NCBI GenBank assembly: GCA_963585895.1
Contig: OY757911.1
Coordinates: forward strand, 95,149,148-95,213,147
From: Sepioteuthis lessoniana
Lineage: Eukaryota; Mollusca; Cephalopoda; Myopsida; Loliginidae
Direction of reading: 5' to 3'
Length of the DNA: 64,000 nt
Made by a program: the position numbers and the translations under genes. Numbering within the stretch: position 1 is the first letter of the stretch; every line of letters begins with the position of its first letter. Positions 21,691 through 31,999 of this stretch are shown one piece after another. The notes beneath the pieces were generated by a model, which searched no databases, had not been told where the DNA came from, and saw nothing but the letters and a program-made list of their open reading frames with translations.

Positions 21691-21699
21691 TAGTTAGTT

Positions 21700-22255
21700 G
21701 AAGGACCAGTAACATACTTAGATTCATACACGGATATCTGGGTACCTCAACCATTGTAATGGTTTGCAAGTTAGTCTTGCAAACTATTACTACAGAGATT
21801 ATATCACAACGAGTGCTCCATACGTCTGTCCTTGTGTCACAACTAAACAAAGCTAAGTAAATAACTTCATACACGGCTATCTATCTTTGTATCAGCATAT
21901 ACTTAACATAGATCACGGATTGATATATATTTAAGTAATGTTAAATGTTAAAGTCGAAAGAGTAGCAGAAAGGATAATAAACTTAGAACCAGCGGGGATA
22001 ACTGAGCCTGAATTAGGTGACTGTATCCCCTGCAGAGGGGTAACGCAGTCACCTCAAAGACTGGATCATGTGCAAGAAATTAATCTGATAATGATACAAC
22101 AGTGCTGGAGATCTGGAAAATGTACTGTTACTAATAAATTGCAATCACTCCAGTGTCCACTCTGAAATGAATTGGAAGTATATTCTATAGTAGCGTTTAT
22201 GGGTCAAAAAGTTGTGTTTGAGAACCATTAGTATTAAGTTGGGATACTTGAAACT
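21700..22255. other. Unannotated stretch
   Basis: No supported feature. A small palindromic motif (CATTGTAATGG with TTGCAAGTTAGTCTTGCAA, about 21752-21782) is visible. Confidence 0.4.
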
Positions 22256-22257
22256 AT

Positions 22258-22523
22258 GTAAAGTAAAGTTAGCGACCATAGTCGAGGGTGACCCGAAGGC
22301 TCCCTTTTCGATAGCTACTACACCAAGGTGTAGGGGAGGGCGCTACTCCATTCCCAGGATTGCTCCACTTTACCCTTGAACCGTACCTTATAATGCTGAG
22401 TGTTAAGCAAGGTGGTATCAAGTACCATTTTTAAATTCTTTGGTATGACTCGACCTGGGATTGAACCCAGGTCTCCCGGGCCATTGGCGAACACTCTAAC
22501 CGCTGGGCCAATGTCCCGGTTAA
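22258..22523 (-). mobile_element. SINE-B copy, near full length
   Basis: Best reference copy. On the minus strand: head ATTGGCCCAGCGGTTAGAG (A box region), GGTTCAATCCC (B box) at about 22455-22467, then AAGTACC/GGTACTTGATACC, CAGCATTATAAGG, GGGTAAAGTGGAGCAATC, the palindrome CTACACCTTGGTGTAG, GGGAGCCTTCGGGTCACCC and GACTATGGTCGCTAACTTTA. The body differs from SINE-A, so this is a distinct family. No clear target duplication. Confidence 0.88.
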
Positions 22524-22524
22524 T

Positions 22525-23994
22525 GAATATATATTTACAAGTAATTTTGACTTGTTGCTAAAAACCATATAATTGTTTGAAAAAGATTGACATCATTATT
22601 ATATAAACCTTCAAGTGCTTAGTGGTTATGAGGGTTGTTGTTGTTGATTATTTAGTTTTTAGAGTTTTGGCTTTAGATATCTGACTCCGTTGGTTTTCTT
22701 CTTACTCCGCTCTTAATACTCCGTATTCTTGTTTGTGAAAGTTGCAAAACAATTCTTGAAAGGAGGAAGAAAAGATACCAAGATATCTTTTGAATTTTAA
22801 CTTGATCTCTGCGTTCATTAAGTATTATGTGGATGCTGGAATATTTCCTATACTAATGTCTCCCAGACAAGGTGACAAAACATACTAGTCGTCTCCGGTG
22901 GTTGATAAGTCCAAATTAGTGTTTTTATTTTGCTTGTTTCGGCGTGTCGGCTAGCTAGCAGTAGACACAACCATAATGCAGAGACCAGAATGAGAAAACG
23001 TCCTTACAGACTAAGGGGTACCCATAAAGTGATACTGAATTTCTCGTTTTCGCGGAGAAGGTTTTTTTTTTTCGGGCATGCGTCGCCTCCACTTCCATTC
23101 AGGATTTAGTGGGAACTTCTACACTTCTGGAACTTATTTTACTTTGATTATTCTGTTTTTATTTTCTAAATCCCGAAATGTTTTGACTGACATATCATCG
23201 AACGAATCCATCAGTTAATGAAAAACTAACAATAGATATTTGAGGCCAAGAGCGCATATCAATAAGAAAAGTATTAGAATGATTTATGAGATGTATGGGA
23301 TATTGTGTTAATAAAATATGTTTTTGTGGTCAATATCTTCTGAATTGATTCAAAAGGGGTAACATATCACCTCAGAGGCATTATCAATTGTTTTAATGAG
23401 AATACACACTGAAACATGAAATCTAGTCAATATATATATTTTATTTACGTCTACGTATATACCGAACATCTTTCGAATGGTTTATATAAATTCCAAAATA
23501 ACGTAATGTATGTACGTTTGCTTTCCTCCATTTTGAAGTCATTTAAGATAAGTACAGTGAGTTAGAAATAATTAATATTTCAAATATGCAGATTTCTATT
23601 CGAATAAATTCTTATCTGACAGACATACTTTAACTTTGACTGATAACGCCATGTCAATATCCACCGAATTTTGCTGCTGTTCCTCGTGTACTATTAATTT
23701 TAATAGAAATTATCTTTCCGAGGAAAAGACTTATTTAGAAACGTCTGAAATGATAGAAAATGAGAAAAATATGACAATGCAAATTAACTTTTTCCGACTG
23801 ATCTTGGCTAAGATATTATCTTTTTTAATTAAATTGTAAAAGTTATCAGTCATCTTGAGATTGTCAAAATTCTGGTTCCATATATGTAAATAGTCATTTG
23901 TTGAGTAAATCAAACCAGCTGAAGTGGCTCCTGGCTGAATACACTCAGATGTCATTGTTCAAACTCTAATGAAAAAACTTGCTTTCCAAATGAT
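22525..23994. other. Unannotated stretch
   Basis: No supported feature. Short overlapping frames at 23636-23955 have no recognisable motif. Confidence 0.45.
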
Positions 23995-24013
23995 AAAATT
24001 CTAAAAATTAGAA

Positions 24014-24014
<1 letters not shown>

Positions 24015-24045
<31 letters not shown>

Positions 24046-24118
24046 TTCCATGAGAAGTATATATATATATATACAGAGGGAGAGAGAGAGAGAGAGAGAG
24101 AGAGTGATAGAGAGAGAG
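24015..24118. repeat. (TA)n - hairpin - (TA)n(GA)n
   Basis: TA tract 24015-24044 closed by AGAAGTATA and TATACTTC as an inverted repeat, a second TA run 24058-24073, then GA units to 24118. Confidence 0.9.
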
Positions 24119-24205
24119 GGTGTAATCGGTAAATCATACTCTAAATTACACAAAAATGAAACAATTTTGCCACCTTACGTTCATAAAAATTATATAATTC
24201 ACTGC
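24119..24205. repeat. Dispersed repeat Rep-R, copy 1
   Basis: The sequence after the GA tract (GTAAATCATACTCTAAATTA, then CACAAAAATGAAACAATTTT, then GCCACCTTACGTT) recurs with high identity at 27579-27665, again directly after (TA)n(GA)n. Confidence 0.75.
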
Positions 24206-24398
24206 CCCTAAATGTGAAGATTTGACTCTGAAACAGAACCATTTAACTATTGGACACCTTACCAAATCATAAGAAGACAGCTCTTCAATGTTATAATCAG
24301 AGAATGCATAGGTTGTTTAAGGAGTAGTTTTAAAAAAGATATATTTTTAGAGAATTAGAATAAAATTGCCTGTCGGCTGCTGTGGAAGAACCAGTGAA

Positions 24399-24402
<4 letters not shown>

Positions 24403-24454
<52 letters not shown>

Positions 24455-24480
24455 TATTTATTTTGTATATTTATAATATC

Positions 24481-24538
<58 letters not shown>
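24403..24538. repeat. Two (TA)n tracts
   Basis: TA tracts at about 24404-24452 and 24484-24538, separated by about 30 bp of AT-rich sequence. The IYIYIY frames on both strands are artefacts. Confidence 0.95.
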
Positions 24539-24541
<3 letters not shown>

Positions 24542-24584
24542 CTCACCCACTAGGATTCTGTCCCGGAGTATTACCTATCATCAC

Positions 24585-24672
24585 CTACGCCCAGAGGCGT
24601 AACCTCCTTGGGGTCTTACCCCCCTGAAAAGGTACAGTCGACGTATTTTACAGCCCCAGTCGACAGGGCAGG
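24585..24672 (+). repeat. Rep-C fragment (conserved block end)
   Basis: GTCTTACCCCCCTGAAAAGG, TACAGTCGACGTATTTTACA, GCCCCAGTCGACAGGGCA: a clear piece of the conserved Rep-C block. The rest is missing. Confidence 0.75.
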
Positions 24673-24674
24673 AT

Positions 24675-25010
24675 TTTTTTTTTGACAAGATATTTTTTTA
24701 GTTAATAGGTTTTTACCCAACCGCTTTGAATGAATCAGATAGTGTGGAAAGTCAATAGTTTAAGCGGTTTTTAACAGGTTTTAATTCAGAATTTTTCTTT
24801 TCTTCAAGTTTTCATAGAAATATTAAAAAAAACTGGTATAACCTATTATTTACGCATAGCTGGAGTGAGAATAGTGGAATTCATTCTTTTTCTGATGGTA
24901 TTATCATTATATCAAATGCAAATAGCCTTGTTCAGGGTTTGAAATCGTTTCACCGTGTCTATTTCTTTCGACGATAACCATAATATCACAACCACCACCA
25001 TTTTTATTTT
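24675..25010. other. Mostly unannotated; possible Rep-E piece
   Basis: TTTTTAACAGGTTTTAATTC followed by AGAATTTTTCTTTTCTTC (about 24765-24803) resembles short sequences at 31900, 40460 and 42725. Otherwise nothing. Confidence 0.35.
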
Positions 25011-25014
25011 AGGT

Positions 25015-25046
25015 TATATATATATACATATATATATATATATACT
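25015..25046. repeat. Interrupted (TA)n
   Basis: TA-rich run with one CA interruption. Confidence 0.85.
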
Positions 25047-25544
25047 GTGGAAAAATACTATTCTAAGAACCAGCATCATAATCATTTTTGGTTTCTGTAT
25101 GTTATATCTATTTCTTTTTTTTATTATATAAAGTGTCTCCCAGTAGATTTCCACTCGAGTAACTCCAAGGCAGTTCAGAGATCCGACTGTTAGCATACCA
25201 CGTTCATGAAAGAAAAATTTTCGGTGCGAAAATGTACTAAGAGACCCCAATAACAATTCTATGCAATATACACATAGGAATTCTTAAGAACGAGTTGATA
25301 GACATATTACTGATAAGTAAAATATGGACGACGGGAAAGAATATTTGGAGTGCTAATAACATTAGTAAGTCTCAACCGCCAACCAGGTAGCATTTATCTG
25401 TCTTTTGATTTTGTACGGTTTGATATTAGTTAATCACTAGTGGCAGGAGTAAAGCATGCACTTTTCAGATTGAGGAATACAAAGAAATTTAAAAAATGTT
25501 CAGAAAGTCGCTAATCAAGATATAGAGAAAGATTGTTTGATATT

Positions 25545-25760
25545 TGTTTGGCTTATTTTATTAATGGTATATCAAACTTTGTGGGAAATGTAATGCCAAA
25601 TCCACCCTTCTAAAATAACAGTAGTGATATTATTTAAGCTACAGCTGAGGCAATTAGACGGTCAATTCCTTACCGAATAGTTTAGTTGGAACGTAAAAAT
25701 AATAGCGTGACTGGAACTCTAACTCACCGATTACCATGTCGCATTCCGGCTACTACGCTA
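25545..25760 (-). mobile_element. SINE-A copy, diverged
   Basis: Plus-strand order: TTTATTAATGGTATATCAAA, AATGTAATGCCAAATCC, CTAAAATAACAGTAGTGATA, AATAGCGTGACTGGAACTCT and AACTCACCGATTACCATG (antisense tRNA-like head). It parallels the copy at 40772-40986 throughout. Confidence 0.75.
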
Positions 25761-25962
25761 CGGACACTTCTCCAGAAAAATAGACTAATGAAACAAAGTG
25801 TGAGATGGAGAGATACATTAACATAGCTGAACCATGCCGAGTACAGAGTTATATTCGACGAAATGGATGGTTGGTTTTAAGTGTTTTGTTAATATTAAGC
25901 CCGTTAAAGAAATGTGATGATCAATAATGTGGGTAGAAAATAAACTTTTAATTTACTTCTGT

Positions 25963-25965
<3 letters not shown>

Positions 25966-26004
<39 letters not shown>
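25966..26004. repeat. (TA)n microsatellite
   Basis: About 19 TA units. Confidence 0.95.
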
Positions 26005-26006
<2 letters not shown>

Positions 26007-26089
26007 TGATGATATTTTGGTGGCTGTGTTTCATTATCATCTATAGAAGCCACCTTAATAGATGAACAACAGTAGTTCTCCGATCGACC

Positions 26090-26982
26090 TACGTAAGCCC
26101 TTTAATAAGTTTCCAGAATTTTTTTATACAGGCATTTAACATTGTCGTAGACTCTTGAAAATTCAGTATGTTATTGCTATACATCTTATGAGATGACTGA
26201 CCAATTGTTATGATTTCAGGTTTGAATGAACAGCTACAGCAGGAATTGGAATACACCCTACTAAAGCCTGATTGTCACTGCTGGTGAATTTCATAAATGC
26301 AATCTGATACTTTAGAAGAACGATATGTTTTAAATTTGGAAAAAAAATGCCACGGAAACGTGTGGAATGCTTCATACTGTTTTTGGACCATCTTGCATGA
26401 ATCGAGCATCAGCTTTTGAGTGGCATAAGAGATTCAAGGAAGGCAGGGAGTCTGTGAGAGATAATGATAGGTGTGGGAGGAGTAAGGAAGTCAATAGACC
26501 AGAGTTTGTTGACCAAAGGGTTAGGGTTAGGGTTACTATGTTGAGGTTTTAAGGGAGTTTAGGAAGAGATTCCCAGGGAAGAGGCTAGCACTCTTCAAAT
26601 CGGGTCAGTGGCATTTCCACCAGGGCAATGCACCAGTCTACAACTCCATCCTTGTCATAGACTATTTGACCAAGATGGGCATCAAGACACTTCCTCGCCC
26701 TCCCTATAGTTCAGACCTCACTCCCTGTAACTTTTGGTTATTCCCTAAACTCAGAGAGTGTCGTTATGAGACAATGAAGTTGATGAAAGAGGCTGTGACG
26801 AAGGTCATTGACACGCTCACACAAGAGGACTGTCATGGGGCCTTCCAGAAGTTGTCAGAACGTTACGACAAGTGCAATGCAGCCAGAGAATATTACTTCG
26901 AAGTGGACTTGTGTTTCATGTGTACTGTCAATAAAAGCGTCCATACGAAAAAATTCTGGAATCTCATTTAATGATCCTCGTA
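26090..26982 (+). mobile_element. Mariner deletion derivative (Mar-del), complete ends
   Basis: 893 bp between inverted ends containing TAATAAGTTTCCAGAA (left) and its counterpart TTCTGGAATCTCATTTA (right). A 61-codon frame (26367-26552) holds MNRASAFEWHKRFKEGRESV and DRCGRSKEVNRPEF, then DQRVRVRVTM encoded by GGGTTAGGGTTAGGGTTA (26517-26535). A 101-codon frame (26666-26971) is the C-terminal catalytic end, preceded by WHFHQGNAPVYNS. The expected catalytic Asp in QDNAPV is Gly, and the one in PCDFW is Asn (TPCNFW). So the copy carries the family deletion and two further active-site changes: doubly dead. About 400 bp of the internal region of a complete mariner is absent (recalled family length). 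Confidence 0.88.
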
Positions 26983-26999
26983 TTTGATTCACGCCGTAG

Positions 27000-27104
27000 T
27001 CCCGTGGAACGGTAACTTGTTAGGCATACTGTTGACCCGTCGTTGAGGTTTTCAGCCTTTACATCCACCATGTTGCTTCCTAAGTCATCTGAGGTGATAC
27101 TGAT
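27000..27104. other. Unassigned spacer
   Basis: Short spacer between the mariner and a LINE tail. GTTGACCCGTCGTTGAGG is GC-richer but not identified. Confidence 0.35.
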
Positions 27105-27510
27105 ATATGGATGCATCACATGGACGCTAACTAAACGTATCGGGGAAAAGTTTGACGATAATTACACATACTACGAGATGTATTGAACAAGTCCTGGTGG
27201 CAACACCCCACAAAAACCAACTTTTCGGTCACCTACCACCCACCACGAAAAACATCGAATTTTGACTAACCAGACATACGAGACAAGTACGAGAAGTAAG
27301 AACGAACTCATAAGCCATGTACTCCTATGAACCCCTTTACATGGACGAAAAAACTTAGGACAACCAACTCGAACCGATATACAACAGCTCTGTGCCGATA
27401 CAGGATGACCTCCCGGGAGTGATGAACGATATGAACGATAGAAACAGGTAATGAGAGAGGTTCAAGGAGATCCCTGCTAGCAGCATAGCATGATGATAAT
27501 GATGATATAT
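27105..27510 (+). mobile_element. LINE-R 3' end remnant
   Basis: TATGGATGCATCACATGGAC (GCTTWT), AACAAGTCCTGGTGGCAACA (NKSWWQ), CAGACATACGAGACAAGTAC (RHAGH, broken), GAACTCATAAGCCATGTACT (ELISHVL), CCGATACAGGATGACCTCCC (ADTG..DLP), and an end in ATGATGATAATGATG. Frames are broken by small indels. It begins within the C-terminal domain, so it is strongly 5'-truncated. Immediately followed by (TA)n(GA)n. Confidence 0.82.
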
Positions 27511-27542
27511 ATATATATATATATAGAAAGAGAGAGAGAGAG

Positions 27543-27578
<36 letters not shown>
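27505..27578. repeat. (TA)n(GA)n compound microsatellite
   Basis: TA units to about 27525, then GA units to 27578 with one AGCAAG interruption. Confidence 0.95.
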
Positions 27579-27581
<3 letters not shown>

Positions 27582-27665
27582 GAAATGGGTAAATTATACT
27601 GTAAATTACACAAAAATTAAAAAATTCTGCCACCTTACGTTGTCAGACGTATTCATAATATTATG
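27579..27665. repeat. Dispersed repeat Rep-R, copy 2
   Basis: GTAAATTATACTGTAAATTA, CACAAAAATTAAAAAATTCT, GCCACCTTACGTT match 24119-24205. Same position relative to a GA tract. Confidence 0.75.
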
Positions 27666-27868
27666 TAAAACTTTCTTGAAATATTACAGTATTTCAAAAA
27701 ACTAACATGACTTAAACTACGGCCTCTGGACGACATTTTGATATCATGAAAACCTTTCCAGTGGTCTCCAGGTTTATGTTTGAAAATCTGACGTTAATCT
27801 TGCCTTTAATTTATCTTTGGTATGGCTGTGAGTTTTGGGATTCCTGTGACAATTTATCCAATAACCTA

Positions 27869-27892
27869 TATATATATATATATATATATATA
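27869..27892. repeat. (TA)n microsatellite
   Basis: About 12 TA units. Confidence 0.9.
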
Positions 27893-28319
27893 TTGGGAGA
27901 TGCCGTGGTTGTTCCCTTTGGCAAATGTCTAAAATACAGTTATAGTAATAGGACAAACAGGGTTATTTATACTTGTTGGGTAACCTTTTTGGAAGAAGGA
28001 ATTATTTTGAATTAGAAAAGAAAACTCAGATTATATGTGGCAGAAAAGAATATTAAATAAAATGAGAAGATGAAAAGACAGAAGGTATGTTAGAAATAGA
28101 TGAATATAAATATGAATAATGCAAATCAAGAAAAAAAAAAGATAAACAGTGCAAAATAGAGAGACAGGGAAAGGAACAGAGACATACATACAGAGAGAAA
28201 TAGAAGAACGCTGGATAGATTTACTTTTTTGCCATAAATAATAAATAAAAAAAGAGTTAAAATACAATTTCAGAAATATTCCGAGGGGCCTTCGTTATTT
28301 ATTCATTAAATTTAATTTA
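27893..28319. other. Unannotated stretch
   Basis: No supported feature. A-rich with short GAGA motifs. Confidence 0.4.
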
Positions 28320-28400
28320 GTTGTCACACAAAGCCAAACGTATGGGCATACCGGGAGAATCAAACTCTCTAGTTGGAGTCCTCTCGCACATTTCGTTAAA
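28320..28400 (-). mobile_element. SINE-T-like tRNA head, partial
   Basis: CACAAAGCCAAACGTATGGG, then GAGAATCAAACTCTCTAGTT (antisense B-box region GAGTTTGATTCTC). It parallels 33255-33375 (CACAAGGCCAAATGAATGGG, AGAATCGAACTCACTCGTG). A third tRNA-like family, distinct from SINE-A and SINE-B. Confidence 0.5.
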
Positions 28401-28484
28401 ACTTTCAACTCAATATGCACTTGAAAAAGAAAGCGTCAAGTTCAATTTAAAAATCAAAATAAAAGGACTCAACTGTGGTGCAGC

Positions 28485-29245
28485 TTGTTTGTTTGTTTGG
28501 TTGGTTGGTTTTTTATGGCATATCAACCTTTGTAGGTTATTTAACTTCAAAACCATTTTTATGCAAATAGTTCGATTTGAAAGAGTTCAGTTTAACATGA
28601 GTACACAGTTTAATTGTCAAAAACATTTCTATTTCAAGATATTCAGTTTATTCAATCAGTTATAATTCAGATAATTTTGTTTACACACAGTTAAATGTCA
28701 AAACAGTTCTATGTATATAAAAATCCAGTGTAGTGTAAGTACAGTTTCAGTTTCAAAAACAGTTCCTTTTCAGTTTAGCATCAGCACGCCGTTTAAATGT
28801 AAGTAAGTAAATAAAGTTGGTGACCATAGTGGAGGGTGACCCGAAGGCTCCCTTTTCGATAGCTACTACACCAAGGTGTAGGGGAGAGCGCTACTCCTTC
28901 CCCGTGTAAATGTAAGAACAGCTTAATTGTTAAAAACATTTCTATTTGAAGCAATTCAGTTTAGCCAAACAGTTCTAATTCAAACAATTCAGTTTAGCAT
29001 AAGTATGCAGATAGTTCTATTCAACCCATAGATAGTGCCTTATCAAGTGCGACTATTTCGGGCCAGAGTGGACATGGGAGCAATGACAGTGAAGGGGTGC
29101 TTTTCATTTCCCAAAGCCCCAACATCACTGGAACCTCACCATCAGATTGTTTTGTGTTATATCAGGACACTCATTGGGAGGAGGTTTTACCCCTCTGCAG
29201 AGGTGCAGTCGATGTATTCTACAGCCCCATACGACTGGGCAAAGA
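28485..29245 (+). repeat. Rep-C copy 1 (composite repeat)
   Basis: Left end is the inverted SINE-A type tail (GTTTGGTTGGTTGG, GGCATATCAACCTTTGTAGG). Then comes an array of degenerate units with the motifs TTCAGTTTAGCATAAGTAC, ACAGTTTAATTGTCAAAAAC and TTCTATTTCAA (about 28560-29010). Then the conserved block: CAACCCATAGATAG, CAAGTGCGACTATTTCGGGC, AGAGTGGACATGGGAGCAAT, CACTGGAACCTCACCATCAG, GACACTCATTGGGAGGAGGT, TACCCCTCTGCAGAGGTGCA, GTCGATGTATTCTACAGCCC. By its tail, the element would be transcribed on the minus strand. No coding capacity. It contains a nested SINE-B fragment at 28804-28906. Confidence 0.85.
28794..28916 (-). mobile_element. Nested 5'-truncated SINE-B with target-site duplication
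   Basis: About 103 bp of the SINE-B 3' half (28804-28906: GTTGGTGACCATAG, GGGTGACCCGAAGGCTCCC, CTACACCAAGGTGTAG) is flanked by the 10 bp direct repeat TAAATGTAAG (28794-28803 and 28907-28916). The pol III head is missing, as in a 5'-truncated LINE-mediated insertion. The SINE tail abuts the left repeat. Confidence 0.9.
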
Positions 29246-29254
29246 TTGTTTGGA

Positions 29255-29620
29255 AGAATGTTATCACTTAGTAGTAACTGAAATATATCACTCATTTGCA
29301 AATCCATGAACTATAGTACGAGACGCTCCAAGTGTCGCAATTACTATTCATGCTGTGAGATCTGTTATTAGTAATACTCCGTGAATTGTGATGAGCATAA
29401 TGGAAAATGAAATAGAAATGCCAATATGTTTCATCAGAATCAATGTAAGAAATCGCCTAAAGTTTGAAACTAGATAAAGTTTAGATTACGAGACACTAAA
29501 TGAATTATTTATACATAATAGTAGAACGTTATTATTTCTGATTTCATGCTCAACGGCAACACAGTCCTCAATGATAATTTATATCTTATATATGTCCTTA
29601 AAAGAATATGCTATCTATAA
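29255..29620. other. Unannotated stretch
   Basis: No supported feature. Confidence 0.4.
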
Positions 29621-29624
29621 ACTA

Positions 29625-29626
<2 letters not shown>

Positions 29627-29686
<60 letters not shown>
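29627..29686. repeat. (TA)n microsatellite
   Basis: About 30 TA units. Confidence 0.95.
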
Positions 29687-29690
<4 letters not shown>

Positions 29691-29825
29691 CTTAATGTCT
29701 ATGGTATGAACCAGAGATCGTTAAAAGCTATGGTTCTGAGAGAACAATCACTGCATATAATACTACTAAAATACCCACGCATAAAGTTCTCAAACCTCTC
29801 CGTTCATAATCGTTCTAAATAAGTT

Positions 29826-30480
29826 TAGTTGGATTTTATGACATATCAACCATTGTTTCTTATTTAATGCCAAATCGTCTTTATGCATATATATTGAGTG
29901 AAGAAGTGAGGTTGGCGACCATAGCCGAGGTTGACCCGAAGGCTCCCTTTCTTGATAGCTACTACACCAAGGTGTTGGGGGGCGTTACTCCTTTCCTTGG
30001 ATTGCTCCACTTTACCCTAAATGCTTCCCTTATAATGCTGAGTGTTAAGCAAGGAGGCATCAAATACCATTTTTTGAGTTTTTGGAGTCTTTGAGTCTTT
30101 GGGATTGAACCCAGGTCGACCAGGCTACTGACGAACCCTCTCGCCATCATGCCAATGTCCAGTAGTATATACGTTAAGTATATATAATTTCTAATAAAAT
30201 ACTTTGTTGGTAACATTTATAAATGAGCCAGAGCTCATTTGTTTGCAATCAGTTAAATGATTTGTAAGTCAATAATTTGTCGGTTATACTATTTTAAATG
30301 GAGCAGAGCTAATTTGTTTGCACACAATATGACTATTAAGTGCACACAGTTATATTTGTTCCAACTATTCTACTACAAGTTCTATAGGGAATTAAAACTA
30401 GTTATGCTTGCAATATATAAAACCATTTTAGTGAGTACAATCAAATGACTATTTGGCAAGTTAAATGGTTTCAAGCATCG
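29826..30480 (+). repeat. Rep-C copy 2a, interrupted by SINE-B
   Basis: The left end has GTTGGATTTTATGACATATC and TTATTTAATGCCAAATCG. After the SINE-B (29893-30165) the array uses a variant unit with GAGCTCATTTGTTTGCAATC, AGTTAAATGATTTG and TTTGTTTGCACACA. The conserved block is not reached before a second left end at 30790. Confidence 0.7.
29893..30165 (-). mobile_element. SINE-B nested in Rep-C
   Basis: GTTGGCGACCATAGCCGAGG, ACCCGAAGGCTCCC, CTACACCAAGGTGTTG, TAATGCTGAGTGTTAAGC, GGGATTGAACCCAGG (antisense B box), GCCAATGTCC (head). Near full length. Its centre has a small GAGTTTTTGGAGTCTTTGAG expansion. No clear duplication. Confidence 0.85.
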
Positions 30481-30789
30481 CTATGTAACACTAATAATTC
30501 AATTTTAGTTAAAAGTTAGAGTTTCAAGTATTCATATTTAATACTAAATTTTATTCCTCATTAATCATTCGTTAGCTCACAGATAAATGTCCCTACGGTT
30601 ATAGTTCTAACATTTCAATTTAACATTTCAAAATGGTGTAATCATCAAGACATATGGACCGAGATATTTAGCATCAAAATAATTTACGTGCATATTCTTT
30701 GCTGTTTGACAGAAAAATATTTCCTTTAAGCTAGTTTGGCTTTAATGGCACTACACATGTAAAGTGCCTAATGCAGATTTTTGATTTGT

Positions 30790-31575
30790 TATAGTTTTAT
30801 GGCAATCATTGTAGGTCATTTAATGCCAAATCCTTTTTATATATTAAACAAGAGATTTCTAAACACAGTCTGTAGATAAAATCTTTAAACGGGCATAAGC
30901 TAATTTTTTCGCACACTGTTAAATGGTTTCACTTATAATACGAATACACATTGAAATGGTTTTACTTCTAATACGAATACACATTAAAATGAAAAACAGT
31001 TCTATTTCAAACAATATTTTAGCATGAGAACACAGCTTCTTGTTCACACACAATCTGTTATTTGTTTAAAATCAGTTTTTTTACACATAGTTAAATCATC
31101 AAAGAGTTTTATTTCAAACAATTCACTTTAGCATGTCATCAATGTTAAATGGTTCCAAGTACTGCAATGTATCACGAACAGTTCCATTAAATATCAGCCA
31201 TTTGTTTCACGCAGATAAAAGATTAAACAGTTCTTTTCCAAACAATTCAGTTTAGCGTAACTACACAGTTTTTTGTTTATACACAGTCAAATTCAAAAAC
31301 AGTTATATCTGAAGCAACTCAATTTAGAATACGTACAGAGTTTAAATGTCAAACAGTTCTTTTTAACCAATAAATAGGACCCTATCAGGTGCTACCACTC
31401 TGGGCCACTCTGGGCATGGGTTTAATCGCAATGAAAGTGTACTCTTACTTCCCTAAAGCTCGAGCATAATTTAGATTGTTTAGTGTCTTATGCGGGACAC
31501 TCTTTGGGGGAGTCTTCCCCGTCTGTTGAGATACAGTCGGCGTATTCTGCTGTCTCAGCCGACAGGGCAAAGGTA
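30790..31575 (+). repeat. Rep-C copy 2b
   Basis: Tail-like left end TTTTATGGCAATCATTGTAG and GTCATTTAATGCCAAATCC. Array with both unit types, including a near-perfect direct duplication of ATACGAATACACATT at 30941-30985. Then the block: AATAGGACCCTATCAGGTGC, TACCACTCTGGGCCACTCTG, GGGACACTCTTTGGGGGAG, ACAGTCGGCGTATTCTGCTG, CCGACAGGGCAAAG. A 166-codon minus frame (31445-31945) crosses its end and is not treated as a gene. Confidence 0.82.
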
Positions 31576-31579
31576 GGTA

Positions 31580-31999
31580 TAATCTGAAGGAGCCCATTCC
31601 TCTCCATGTATACACCCGGTTAGAGTGCAGAGTTTTCCTTCTCCCAGATCGATTACCAAACCAAAATGAAAGAACACAGTCTGCTCTTCTATTTACAAAT
31701 AGCTGTATGTGGGTACTCTGATCCATAGGATTCCCTGAGATATTTACGCGATGTGAAACGTAAGCAGTTTCGTTAAGGATTTTAACTCTGGTATCTCTTA
31801 TGATAGATATAAATCTGTTATTTAACATTAAGTGTGAGGTTATAAATTTACTCAAACGCTCCATACAAGGAAGATATGACTCAAAGTCAGCTTGTTGAGC
31901 GGAGTTTAACAGGTTAGAATCTACAGTTTCCTTCTCCATTGTCATACCAGTGTTAAAGAGCCTAGTCTGCCCAACTATTTACCGGTTTCTGGGAGGAGA
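31580..31999. other. Unassigned, with Rep-E-like pieces
   Basis: AGTGCAGAGTTTTCCTTCTC (about 31616) and GAGTTTAACAGGTTAGAATC followed by TACAGTTTCCTTCTCC (about 31902-31937) resemble phrases at 24765, 40460 and 42725. They seem to be pieces of one more diffuse repeat. The open minus frame here has no known motif. Confidence 0.3.

Noticed and set aside
24355-24627. Open frames rich in IYIYIY on both strands (also at 34097, 35251, 54208, 55607, 57054)
   Set aside because: They are translations of (TA)n, (CA)n and (GA)n microsatellites.
26517-26535. Interstitial telomere repeat (TTAGGG)3
   Set aside because: As a chromosomal landmark it is rejected: it sits inside a mariner and recurs at the same place in the other copies.
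31445-31945. 166-codon minus frame, one of the longest in the window
   Set aside because: Its C-terminal third is the antisense of the Rep-C conserved block, and the rest has no recognisable motif or splice context.
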